DNA from: Pseudomonadota bacterium
Lineage (GTDB): Bacteria > Pseudomonadota > Gammaproteobacteria > Steroidobacterales > Steroidobacteraceae
Direction of reading: 5' to 3'
Assembly (NCBI GenBank): GCA_021850555.1
Contig: JAJZLX010000693.1
Coordinates: forward strand, 1 to 7,235
DNA: 7,235 nucleotides
Below the pieces are notes generated by a model. That model did no database searches and had not been told where the DNA came from. It saw nothing but the letters and a program-made list of their open reading frames with translations. Positions within the stretch are counted from its first letter, which is position 1, and each line of letters starts with the position of its first letter. Positions 1 to 7,063 of this stretch are shown here, in pieces. The position numbers were made by a program, and so were the translations under genes.

Positions 1-1
1 G

Positions 2-202
2 GAGCGGCTGCAGGAGGCGGCCAAGCAGGGATTCCGGCTCGCCGTCGTGCCGCGCGAGAACGCTCCGCGCAAGCACATCGAGGGGCTCGGGGTGATCGCG
101 GTCTCACGGGTGGATGAGGCGCTCGGTGCGGCGCTCAGCCGCTCTCCAGCTGCTCAGGCGCAGGCGCTGCCGCCGCCGAAGAGCGTACCCGCACGGTCTT
201 GA
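2..202 (+). CDS. radA: DNA repair protein RadA, C-terminal fragment (5' truncated by window edge)
   Basis: The frame starting at base 2 reads 66 residues to a TGA at 200-202. It contains ERLQEAAKQGF, then RLAVVPRENAPRK, then GLGVIAVSRVDEAL. This matches the end of the Lon-protease-like domain of RadA/Sms, where E. coli has a comparable KEAAKLGF...AIVP...P-K...VIGVKKLSDAL ending. RadA is a cytoplasmic RecA-related ATPase that drives branch migration and processing of recombination intermediates; its zinc finger and Walker motifs lie upstream, outside the window. The usual family end falls near the DEAL segment. Here about 20 further residues rich in Ala, Pro and Ser follow, and their codons lie antisense to the last codons of the convergent CorB gene. 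The identification rests on a short fragment but the motif order is characteristic. Confidence 0.8.
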   Translation, partial: ERLQEAAKQGFRLAVVPRENAPRKHIEGLGVIAVSRVDEALGAALSRSPAAQAQALPPPKSVPARS

Positions 203-1436
203 TCGCGTTATCGGCGAGCTGCAACACCTCGAACTGGTAGGGCCCGATCGTCACCCGGGTGCCGGGGGTCGGGAAGGTCCCCAGGCGCTCGAGCAGCAGC
301 CCGTTCAGGGTCTTCGGCCCCCCGGTCGGCAAGCGCCATTGCAGGGCCCGGTTCACCGCCCGCAGCGTCGCGCTGGCGTTGATGATGAACACGCCGGGCT
401 GCTCCGCGTAGATGTCCTTGTGCAGCACGGTGGCCGGGTCCGTCGTGAACTCCCCGACGATCTCCTCGAGGATGTCCTCGAGCGTCACCAGTCCCTCGAT
501 GTCGCCGTACTCGTTGACGACGAAGGCGAAGCGGCGCCGGTTGCGCTGGAAGTGCGCAAGCTGCACGTTGAGGGCCGTGCCCTCGGGAATGAAGTACGGC
601 TCGCGCCCGCGCGAGAGCTCGATCAGCCGCTCCTTCGAGAGCGAGCCGCGGGCGAGCTCGTGCGCCACGCGCTTCATGTGCAGCAGGCCCACCAGGTTGT
701 CGAGCTCCCCGTCATAGACCGGCAGCCGTGTGTGCGGGGTGCGGCGCAGCTGCTCGAGGATGTCGTCCCAGCTCTCCGCCACATCGATGCCGGCGATCTC
801 CTGGCGGGGGATCATGATGTCATCGACCGTGATCTGCCCCAGATCTAGGATCGAGAGCAGCATCTGGCGATGGCGCGCCGGGATCAGTGAGCCGGCCTCG
901 GCCACCACCGCGCGCAGCTCCTCGGTGCTGAGCTGCTGGCCCGCCGGGGCGCGCTTGACCGCACCGAACAGGCGCAGCAGCCCGTAGGCCATGCCGTTGG
1001 TCACCGTGAGCAGCGGGCGGGCGAGAAATACGAGCGCGCGGTAGATGCGCGCCGAGCCGAGCGCCGCGGTCTCGGGGTGGGCGGTGGCGAGGATCTTCGG
1101 TGTGAGCTCGCCGAAGACGATGATGATCACGGTGAGGAAAGCGCCCGCGGCCGGCACGGCGTAGTGGTAGCCGGTGCGCTGGGCGAGCAACGTCGTGATG
1201 GCCGAGGCGAACACGTTGGCGGCGGCCACGATGACGAGATTGGCGCCGAGCCAGTCCCCGGGCTTGCGCAGCAGCCGATCGAGGAGGCGCGCGGTGCCGT
1301 TGCCGGCGTCGGCCCGGTGGCGGATGCGGTAGCGGTTGACCGAGAGCATGGCCACCTCGGTCCCCGAGGAGAACGCGATGACGAGGATCAGCCCCAGGAG
1401 CGTCAGCAGCAGCAGCGGCGTAGATGGTGCGATCAC
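135..1436 (-). CDS. corB: CorB/CNNM-family membrane protein (DUF21 - CBS pair - CorC_HlyC), putative Mg2+ transport or efflux
   Basis: A 433-residue inner-membrane protein with the full CNNM/CorB layout. The DUF21 transmembrane domain covers roughly residues 5-165, with hydrophobic segments near 7-22, 64-84, 94-109 and 130-155, and signatures FSSGTEVA (22-29), NRYRIRH (34-40) and FGELTPK (108-114). A tandem CBS pair follows at about 205-327, including DIMIPR, HTRLPVYDGELDNLVG and NEYGDIEGLVTLEDILEEIVGE. The CorC_HlyC domain spans about 340-420. E. coli YfjD (CorB) has the same architecture and comparable length; the family is linked to Mg2+ movement, while individual members have also been called haemolysin-like. 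The start is GTG at 1434-1436, chosen because the first transmembrane helix begins directly after it and AGGAGAGG lies about 10-13 bases upstream. It is divergent from ffh. In E. coli ypjD sits between ffh and this gene; it is absent here. The second Ser of the usual SGSE motif is Thr, and the usual GNN motif is replaced by AAAN (71-74). Substrate is inferred, not shown. Confidence 0.88.
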   Translation of the reverse strand: MIAPSTPLLLLTLLGLILVIAFSSGTEVAMLSVNRYRIRHRADAGNGTARLLDRLLRKPGDWLGANLVIVAAANVFASAITTLLAQRTGYHYAVPAAGAFLTVIIIVFGELTPKILATAHPETAALGSARIYRALVFLARPLLTVTNGMAYGLLRLFGAVKRAPAGQQLSTEELRAVVAEAGSLIPARHRQMLLSILDLGQITVDDIMIPRQEIAGIDVAESWDDILEQLRRTPHTRLPVYDGELDNLVGLLHMKRVAHELARGSLSKERLIELSRGREPYFIPEGTALNVQLAHFQRNRRRFAFVVNEYGDIEGLVTLEDILEEIVGEFTTDPATVLHKDIYAEQPGVFIINASATLRAVNRALQWRLPTGGPKTLNGLLLERLGTFPTPGTRVTIGPYQFEVLQLADNAIKTVRVRSSAAAAPAPEQLESG

Positions 1437-1456
1437 GAGCGGGAGCCCTCTCCTGG

Positions 1457-1471
1457 GTCTGTGGGACAGAC
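1457..1471. promoter_or_regulatory. Operator-like inverted repeat GTCTGT-GGG-ACAGAC in the corB/ffh divergent region
   Basis: Two perfect 6-bp arms are separated by GGG. The left arm occupies the position expected for the ffh -35 hexamer (18 bp before TATAAT at 1481), and the ffh promoter has no recognisable TTGACA there. The repeat also lies within about 35 bp of the corB start. A regulator binding here could act on both genes; no regulator family is recognised. Alternatively it is a chance repeat or a short hairpin in a corB leader. Confidence 0.4.
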
Positions 1472-1486
1472 TTCTATCCGTATAAT
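1457..1486 (+). promoter_or_regulatory. Predicted sigma70 promoter of ffh with perfect -10 and GC-rich discriminator
   Basis: TATAAT at 1481-1486 is a perfect -10 hexamer in otherwise GC-rich sequence. The matching -35 region (GTCTGT at 18 bp, or TCTGTG at 17 bp) is poor. The bases directly after the -10 are GGGGGCCCC (1487-1495), a GC-rich discriminator of the kind that in established cases makes ribosome-related promoters sensitive to ppGpp and DksA. Initiation would be expected near 1493, giving a leader of about 20 bases before the ffh ATG. Confidence 0.6.
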
Positions 1487-1513
1487 GGGGGCCCCAAGCG
1501 AATTCGTCATCCG

Positions 1514-2872
<1,359 letters not shown>

Positions 2873-2911
2873 GGTTTGCCTCGGCTCCTCCCTAATTTAA
2901 CTCCAGGCCCC

Positions 2912-2940
2912 TTTCCGATCGGGCAATTTGCCCGTAGAAT
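2912..2940 (+). promoter_or_regulatory. Predicted promoter of the rpsP-rimM-trmD-rplS operon
   Basis: TAGAAT at 2935-2940 matches the -10 consensus at five of six positions. A weak -35, TTTCCG, lies at 2912-2917 with a 17-bp spacer. A GC-rich discriminator (CCGCGC, 2941-2946) follows. Initiation is expected near 2947, just before a run of seven T at 2949-2955. The spacer carries a 15-bp palindrome (2920-2934). The position, between ffh and the first gene of a known operon, supports a promoter; read-through from ffh is also possible because no clear terminator follows ffh. Confidence 0.5.
2920..2934. repeat. Perfect 15-bp palindrome CGGGCAATTTGCCCG in the rpsP promoter spacer
   Basis: Seven-base arms are symmetric about the T at 2927. 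It abuts the predicted -10 box directly. As DNA it looks like an operator for a dimeric regulator; as RNA from ffh read-through it could form a 6-bp stem with a three-base loop, but the T run (2949-2955) is too far away for a normal intrinsic terminator of ffh. Confidence 0.6.
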
Positions 2941-2946
2941 CCGCGC

Positions 2947-3005
2947 TCTTTTTTTGAGTGACGCCGACAGGGCGTATCCGGACCGGCAATGGATGCGACA
3001 TCAGC
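2947..3005 (+). promoter_or_regulatory. rpsP 5' leader with two mutually exclusive hairpins
   Basis: The predicted leader starts with a T run (2949-2955). Hairpin A pairs ACGCC (2961-2965) with GGCGT (2971-2975). Hairpin B pairs CGTATCC (2973-2979) with GGATGCG (2991-2997), with one wobble. They share bases 2973-2975, so only one can form at a time. Hairpin B holds the only GGA triplet (2991-2993) upstream of the rpsP ATG and ends eight bases before it. This could adjust access to the start codon. It is inference from base pairing only; the stems are short. Confidence 0.35.
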
Positions 3006-3260
3006 ATGGTAACCATCCGCTTGACCCGACGCGGGGCTCGCAATCAGCCCTTCTATCACGTCGTGGTGACCGACAGCCGCAAGCGCCAGGGCGGATCGAG
3101 CCTCGAGAGCGTCGGGTTCTTCAACCCCATCGCGAGGCGTGCAGAAGCCAAGCTCAAGCTCGATCTGCCGCGGATCGATTACTGGGTGGGCCAGGGGGCG
3201 CAGCCCTCCGAGCGCGTGCGCTCGCTCGTGGCCTCCTACCGGAAGCAGGCGAGCGCCTGA
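3006..3260 (+). CDS. rpsP: 30S ribosomal protein S16
   Basis: An 84-residue protein; E. coli S16 has 82. It begins MVTIRLTRRGARNQPFYHVVVTDSR and contains ESVGFFNPIA and IDYWVGQGAQPSERV, all family signatures. S16 binds the 16S 5' and central domains early in 30S assembly. The ATG at 3006 is chosen over an upstream in-frame ATG at 2958 because the product then starts exactly as other S16 proteins do. The Shine-Dalgarno match is weak (GGA at 2991-2993, 12 bases away), odd for a highly expressed ribosomal protein. It is the first gene of the operon, 133 bp after ffh and 16 bp before rimM. Confidence 0.98.
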   Translation: MVTIRLTRRGARNQPFYHVVVTDSRKRQGGSSLESVGFFNPIARRAEAKLKLDLPRIDYWVGQGAQPSERVRSLVASYRKQASA

Positions 3261-3276
3261 GCGCTGCGCTGGCGCG

Positions 3277-3786
3277 ATGAGCGCCGCTCGGGTCGAGCTC
3301 GGCCGGATCGGCGCGCCCTTCGGCCTGAACGGCTGGATGCATGTGGCGTCCTACACCGATCCGCCGGAGGCGTTGCTCGGGTTTCCCCTATGGGAGCTGT
3401 CCCGTGCCGGCGCGACCCTGGGGGCGCGGCGGCTGATCGAGGGCCGCCGCCAAGGCAGGCATCTGGTGGCGCGGCTCGAGGGCATCGAGGATCGCGACGC
3501 GGCGGCGAGTCTCACCGGAGTCTCGGTCGAGGTCGAGCGCGCGGCACTGCCCCCGGCCGGGGAGCGCGAATACTATCGCGCGGACCTGATCGGGCTCGAC
3601 GTGTGCAACGTCGAGGGCTGCTCGCTGGGAAAGGTCGCCTATTTCGTCGATGCGCCCGCAGGCGCGGTGATGGTGGTGGCGCAGGGTGGGACGGAGCACT
3701 GGGTGCTCGCCGATCCCACGCACCTGTTGCAGGTGGATCTCGATGCCGGCCGGGTCCTGGTGGACTGGCCGGCGCAGCTCGGGTAA
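3277..3786 (+). CDS. rimM: Ribosome maturation factor RimM (divergent)
   Basis: A 169-residue protein; E. coli RimM has 182. RimM binds ribosomal protein S19 and helps mature the 16S 3' domain (30S head). The N-terminal RimM domain (about 5-88) shows ELGRIGAPFGLNGWMHVASYTDP, shortened here as the GRI...FG..GW core. The PRC-barrel domain (about 98-166) shows EYYRADLIGLDV, LGKVAYFVDAPAGAVMVV and VDLDAGRVLVDW. The start at 3277 places the GRI motif at the usual distance from the N-terminus; the frame is open further upstream, inside rpsP. There is no good Shine-Dalgarno sequence (GGCGCG just before ATG), in keeping with the low RimM yield known from the E. coli operon. The common GANDV segment reads PAGAV (127-131) and the common LIPF segment reads WVLA (142-145), so the PRC barrel is divergent. 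Identity is firm from context plus the remaining motifs. Confidence 0.93.
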   Translation: MSAARVELGRIGAPFGLNGWMHVASYTDPPEALLGFPLWELSRAGATLGARRLIEGRRQGRHLVARLEGIEDRDAAASLTGVSVEVERAALPPAGEREYYRADLIGLDVCNVEGCSLGKVAYFVDAPAGAVMVVAQGGTEHWVLADPTHLLQVDLDAGRVLVDWPAQLG

Positions 3787-3794
3787 GGGGTTTT

Positions 3795-3810
3795 CCAGCC
3801 GTGCAGCTGG
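3795..3810 (+). promoter_or_regulatory. Small hairpin between rimM and trmD
   Basis: CCAGC (3795-3799) can pair with GCTGG (3806-3810) across a six-base loop in the 46-bp rimM-trmD gap, preceded by a GGGGTTTT run. It could tune trmD translation or mRNA processing, but a 5-bp stem in GC-rich DNA is weak evidence. Confidence 0.2.
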
Positions 3811-3832
3811 CCGGCAAGCGGACTGACAGCGC

Positions 3833-4600
3833 ATGAAGATCGAAGTGGTGACGCTGTTTCCGCAGATGATCGCCGGAGCGTTGCGCTTCGGGGTGGTCGG
3901 CCGCGCGCTGAGCCGGGGCGGCCTCGCGGTCGGCACCGAGGATCCGCGGGATCACACGAGTGATCCGCACCGGACGGTCGATGACCGGCCCTACGGAGGC
4001 GGACCCGGCATGGTGCTCAAGCCCGGGCCGACGCTCGCGGCGATCCGCGCGGCGCAGGCGAGGCTTCCGCAGGGCAGCCCCCGGATCTGCCTCTCGGCTC
4101 AGGGTGAGCGCTTCACCCAGGCGGTGGCGCGGGAGCTCGCCGGCCTGCCGGGCATGGTATTGGTGGCGGGACGCTACGAGGGGCTCGATGAGAGAATCAT
4201 CGAGCTCGGCGTCGATCGGGAGCTCTCGATCGGCGATTATGTGCTCTCCGGCGGGGAACTGCCGGCGCTCGCCGTAATCGATGCGGTAGCGAGGCTTCTG
4301 CCGGGGGTGCTCGGGGATGAGCGCTCGAGCGGCGAGGACTCCTTCGCCGAGGGGCTGCTCGACTGGCCGCATTACACACGGCCGGAAGTGTTCGAGGGCC
4401 GGGCGGTTCCGCCGGTGCTGATGTCGGGCAATCACGCCGACATCGCGCGCTGGCGCCTGGGCGAGGCGCTCGCGCGCACGTGGCGGCGGCGGCCCGATCT
4501 GCTTCTCGAGCGGCCCCTGTCGCCCGAGGCGCAACGTCTACTGAATGAGCTTCTGGCCGCAGGGGCGGCCGCAGGCGTGGATCGAGGAAGAATCACATGA
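3833..4600 (+). CDS. trmD: tRNA (guanine-37-N1)-methyltransferase TrmD
   Basis: A 255-residue protein, the same length as E. coli TrmD. It transfers a methyl group from S-adenosylmethionine to N1 of G37, next to the anticodon, in tRNAs with G36, which prevents +1 frameshifting. It belongs to the SPOUT superfamily and acts as a knotted dimer. Visible motifs are [14 protein letters not shown] (48-61), [11 protein letters not shown] (112-122), [14 protein letters not shown] (132-145) forming the SAM-binding knot, then [22 protein letters not shown] (168 onward, core EDSF..GLLD.PHYTRP) and SGNHADI..WR (198-208). Arg154 and Asp169, the catalytic pair by E. coli numbering, are both present at those positions. 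The start ATG at 3833 gives [12 protein letters not shown], the expected first strand; its Shine-Dalgarno is weak. Its stop overlaps the rplS start (ATGA at 4597-4600), which implies translational coupling. Confidence 0.98.
   Translation: MKIEVVTLFPQMIAGALRFGVVGRALSRGGLAVGTEDPRDHTSDPHRTVDDRPYGGGPGMVLKPGPTLAAIRAAQARLPQGSPRICLSAQGERFTQAVARELAGLPGMVLVAGRYEGLDERIIELGVDRELSIGDYVLSGGELPALAVIDAVARLLPGVLGDERSSGEDSFAEGLLDWPHYTRPEVFEGRAVPPVLMSGNHADIARWRLGEALARTWRRRPDLLLERPLSPEAQRLLNELLAAGAAAGVDRGRIT
4584..4590 (+). promoter_or_regulatory. Strong ribosome binding site of rplS inside the trmD 3' end
   Basis: GAGGAAG lies six bases before the rplS ATG at 4597, with the AGGA core about eight bases away. 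It is the best Shine-Dalgarno match in the operon, in contrast to rimM and trmD, and fits the high L19 demand. Confidence 0.75.
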
Positions 4601-4941
4601 GCAACATCGTTCAACAACTCGAAAAAGAGCGCATGACCCGCGAGGTGCCGGACTTCAAGCCCGGGGACACCGTGGTCGTGCAGGTGAAGGTGGTCGAAGG
4701 CGACCGCGAGCGCATCCAGGCCTACGAGGGCGTGGTGATCGCGCGCAGCAACCGGGGCCTGAATTCCTCGTTCACCGTGCGCAAGATGTCGCATGGCGAG
4801 GGGGTCGAGCGCGTGTTCCAGACCCACAGCCCATCGATCAGCACCATCCAGATCAAGCGCCGCGGCAGCGTGCGTCGCGCCAAGCTCTACTACCTGCGCG
4901 AGCGCATGGGCAAGGCGGCGAGAATCGAAGAGAAGCTCTGA
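4597..4941 (+). CDS. rplS: 50S ribosomal protein L19
   Basis: A 114-residue protein; E. coli L19 has 115. It begins [13 protein letters not shown] and contains [52 protein letters not shown], and a C-terminal [17 protein letters not shown] followed by [10 protein letters not shown]. These match E. coli L19 nearly position for position. L19 sits at the 30S-50S interface in the large subunit and contributes to inter-subunit bridges. It is the last gene of the trmD operon, overlapping the trmD stop by four bases, and is followed by a GC-rich structured intergenic region. Confidence 0.99.
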   Translation: MSNIVQQLEKERMTREVPDFKPGDTVVVQVKVVEGDRERIQAYEGVVIARSNRGLNSSFTVRKMSHGEGVERVFQTHSPSISTIQIKRRGSVRRAKLYYLRERMGKAARIEEKL

Positions 4942-4991
4942 GCCGCACAGACGGCGCGGATGCACCGTGAGTCTGAATCGGCGCCCGGCGC

Positions 4992-5053
4992 CGGATGCTC
5001 GTCCCGGCCCGGGACCCGCCCCTTCGGGGCGGGCGCCTCGCGGCGGGCATCCG
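4992..5053 (+). terminator. Dense GC-rich cloverleaf-like structure after rplS; possible T-less terminator or mRNA 3' element
   Basis: Within 62 bases four stems fit almost without gaps. Outer arms CGGATGC (4992-4998) and GCATCCG (5047-5053) enclose three hairpins: GTCCCG-GCC-CGGGAC (5001-5015), a 7- to 8-bp stem CCCGCCCC-TTC-GGGGCGGG (5015-5033), and CGCC-TCGC-GGCG (5034-5045). No T run follows, so it is not a standard intrinsic terminator. It may stop or pause polymerase, protect the operon mRNA 3' end, or be a repeat-element insertion. The rest of the 240-bp rplS-sppA gap (4942-5181) contains no convincing reading frame; it also holds two GGCGCC copies (4980-4985, 4987-4992) and looser GC-rich repeats (5056-5083). 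Confidence 0.45.
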
Positions 5054-5126
5054 TTCCCGGACGCTCTGGCCGTCGTGGCCGGGCGCTCGCCGCTTGATCG
5101 CGGCCCGCCCTGCGCGCAGCACAGAA

Positions 5127-5140
5127 TCACATTGATGTGA
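5127..5140. promoter_or_regulatory. Inverted repeat TCACAT-TG-ATGTGA upstream of sppA
   Basis: Perfect 6-bp arms around TG, 41 bp before the sppA ATG, in a locally AT-richer patch of otherwise very GC-rich sequence. It resembles a dimeric regulator site but is not a CRP (TGTGA-N6-TCACA) or complete FNR (TTGAT-N4-ATCAA) consensus. No convincing -35/-10 pair was found around it, so the sppA promoter is unresolved; read-through from rplS is possible. Confidence 0.4.
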
Positions 5141-5181
5141 CTGGCGCGGCGCGAATCCCGTCTATGGAGAGTCACTGAGCG

Positions 5182-7050
5182 ATGGGCAAAGTCAAGACGG
5201 TTCTGCACTGGATCTGGCGCGGCCTCGATGGACTGCGCAAATTCCTGCACCTGGTGCTGCTGCTGGCGCTGTTCGGGTTCCTGATCGGGGTGTTGCACCA
5301 GTCGCTGCCGACCGTGCCGATGCATGCGGCCCTGGTGGTGGCCCCGCAGGGGCGGCTGGTCGAGCAGCTGAGCGGCAACGCGATCGAGCGGGCGATCGAG
5401 AATGCCCGCGGTGAAGGGCAGGAGCAGACGCTGCTCTGGAGTCTCACCGACGCCATCCGCGCTGCCGCCACCGACAGCCGCATCCGTGTCCTGGTGCTCG
5501 ATCTCGATCAGATGGGCCACGCGGGGCTGCCGGAGCTCGAGGAGCTGGCGAGCGCCATCCGCAAGTTCCGCGCCAGCGGCAAGCCCGTGATCGCCTATGG
5601 CACGGCGTTCGATCAGGACCAGTACTACGTCGCGGCACAGGCCAATCAGATCTATCTGGACCCGTCCGGCTACGTGATGATCCGGGGGTTCGGCAACTAT
5701 CCGATGTACTTCAAGGGACTGCTGAAGAAGCTCGGCGTGAAGGTCAACGTCTTCCGGATCGGCAAGTTCAAGAGCGCCGTGGAGATCTTCACGCGCTCCG
5801 ACATGTCGAAGGCCGACCGGCTCCAGAGCACGGACTATCTCGATACGCTCTGGTCCACCTACCAGCGGGAAGTCACCGCCGCGCGCAAGCTCCCCTCCGA
5901 TGCCATTGCGCAATACGTCGATTCCCTGCCGAAGGCCCTGAAGTCGGTCGATGGAGACGGCGCGAAGCTCGCTCTGAAGGATCATCTGGTCACGGGGCTC
6001 GCCGACAGTCTGCAGGTCGAGCGGCTCATCACCAAGCTCGTCGGCGCCGGCCCCGACGGAGCGTTCAACGCGATTTCCGCCGAGGACTACGCGGATGTCG
6101 TGCGCGCGCAGCACCGGCTCCATCGTGACGACGGGGAGCCTCGCATCGGGGTGATCGTGGCCTCCGGGGAGATCCTCGACGGCGAGCAGCCTCCCGGGGT
6201 CATCGGTGGGCAGTCGCTGTCGCGTCTCATCCGCAAGGCGCGCCTCGACAAGCACATCAAGGCGGTGGTGCTGCGGGTCGACAGTCCCGGCGGCAGTGTG
6301 ACCGCCGCCGAGCAGATCTACCAGCAGCTTCAGGCGCTGCGCGCCGCGGGCAAGCCGCTCGTGGTCTCCATGGGGGATCTTGCGGCCTCGGGCGGCTACT
6401 ACATCTCCGCGCCCGCCAATGAGATCTGGGCGAGCCCGGCGACGCTCACCGGCTCGATCGGCATCTTTGCCATCATTCCAACCTTCAATCAGGGGCTGAA
6501 GAAGCTCGGCATCACGAGCGACGGTGTCGGCACGACCCCCCTCGCCAACCAGTTCACCGTGGATCAGCCCCTGAACAGCGAGGCGCGCGATCTGATTCGG
6601 TCGCAAATCGACCAGGGCTATCAGCAGTTCGTGGCCCGGGTGGCCGCGGGGCGCCACGAGTCGAGGGCCCGCATCAATGCGATCGGGCAGGGCCGGGTCT
6701 GGGCGGGCGCCGATGCGCGGCGCATCGGGCTGGTCGATCACCTGGGCACGCTCGAGGACGCGGAGCGGGCGGCCGCCCGCCTCGCCAAGGTGAAGCACTA
6801 CTACGTGCAGTTCATCCATCCGCGCGTGTCGTGGACGCAGGAGCTGGTGCAGCGGGCGCAGTCGCGCGCGGTGAGCCTGGCGGTCTCGCTCTTCGGCCCG
6901 CGGCTGTTCTCCCCGCGGCTGAGGTTCCCGGGGCTTTCGGCGCTGGCGGGCCCGCTCGGGCCGTATGCGCGCCAGCTCGCGCAGTTGGCCCGCTTCAGCG
7001 GGCACGGCAACGGCAAGCTCTACGCGTACTGTTTCTGCAGAGTCCGCTGA
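5182..7050 (+). CDS. sppA: Signal peptide peptidase SppA, 67K type
   Basis: At 622 residues this matches the long, duplicated SppA (E. coli 618), not the short 36K form. SppA is an inner-membrane serine protease that degrades signal peptides after leader peptidase has released them. One transmembrane anchor lies at about 21-38 (FLHLVLLLALFGFLIGVL), with the catalytic part in the periplasm. The N-terminal S49 repeat (about 50-300) contributes the general-base Lys197 in GKFKSAVE (E. coli Lys209). The C-terminal repeat (about 320-540) contributes the nucleophile Ser403 in GDLAASGGYY (E. coli Ser409), next to VDSPGGSV (366-373) and SPATLTGSIGIF (418-429). Both halves of the Ser-Lys dyad are present, so activity is expected. 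GGAGAG at 5166-5171 lies ten bases before the ATG and supports this start. The tail after about 545 is variable and ends with a CFC tripeptide. It is 240 bp after rplS and convergent with the next gene. Confidence 0.95.
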   Translation: MGKVKTVLHWIWRGLDGLRKFLHLVLLLALFGFLIGVLHQSLPTVPMHAALVVAPQGRLVEQLSGNAIERAIENARGEGQEQTLLWSLTDAIRAAATDSRIRVLVLDLDQMGHAGLPELEELASAIRKFRASGKPVIAYGTAFDQDQYYVAAQANQIYLDPSGYVMIRGFGNYPMYFKGLLKKLGVKVNVFRIGKFKSAVEIFTRSDMSKADRLQSTDYLDTLWSTYQREVTAARKLPSDAIAQYVDSLPKALKSVDGDGAKLALKDHLVTGLADSLQVERLITKLVGAGPDGAFNAISAEDYADVVRAQHRLHRDDGEPRIGVIVASGEILDGEQPPGVIGGQSLSRLIRKARLDKHIKAVVLRVDSPGGSVTAAEQIYQQLQALRAAGKPLVVSMGDLAASGGYYISAPANEIWASPATLTGSIGIFAIIPTFNQGLKKLGITSDGVGTTPLANQFTVDQPLNSEARDLIRSQIDQGYQQFVARVAAGRHESRARINAIGQGRVWAGADARRIGLVDHLGTLEDAERAAARLAKVKHYYVQFIHPRVSWTQELVQRAQSRAVSLAVSLFGPRLFSPRLRFPGLSALAGPLGPYARQLAQLARFSGHGNGKLYAYCFCRVR

Positions 7051-7063
7051 GGGGCGCTCAATG

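Noticed and set aside
1424..1513. Longer ffh start at ATG 1424
   Set aside because: It would add 30 residues not found in Ffh, places the TATAAT promoter inside the gene and overlaps the corB start. MFDTLTARLS at 1514 matches family N-termini.
2873..2956. Intrinsic terminator after ffh formed by 2920-2934 plus the T run at 2949-2955
   Set aside because: The T run begins 14 bases after the stem, too far for a standard intrinsic terminator, and a -10 box lies between them.
2958..3005. Longer rpsP start at ATG 2958
   Set aside because: S16 proteins start MVTIRL; the 16 extra residues have no family counterpart.
3139..3276. Longer rimM start at ATG 3139 inside rpsP
   Set aside because: The extra 46 residues are an out-of-frame reading of rpsP; the start at 3277 gives a normal RimM N-terminus.
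5132..5166. sppA promoter with TTGATG as -35 and TCTATG as -10
   Set aside because: The spacer would be 23 bp, well outside the sigma70 range, and the downstream hexamer overlaps the ribosome binding site.
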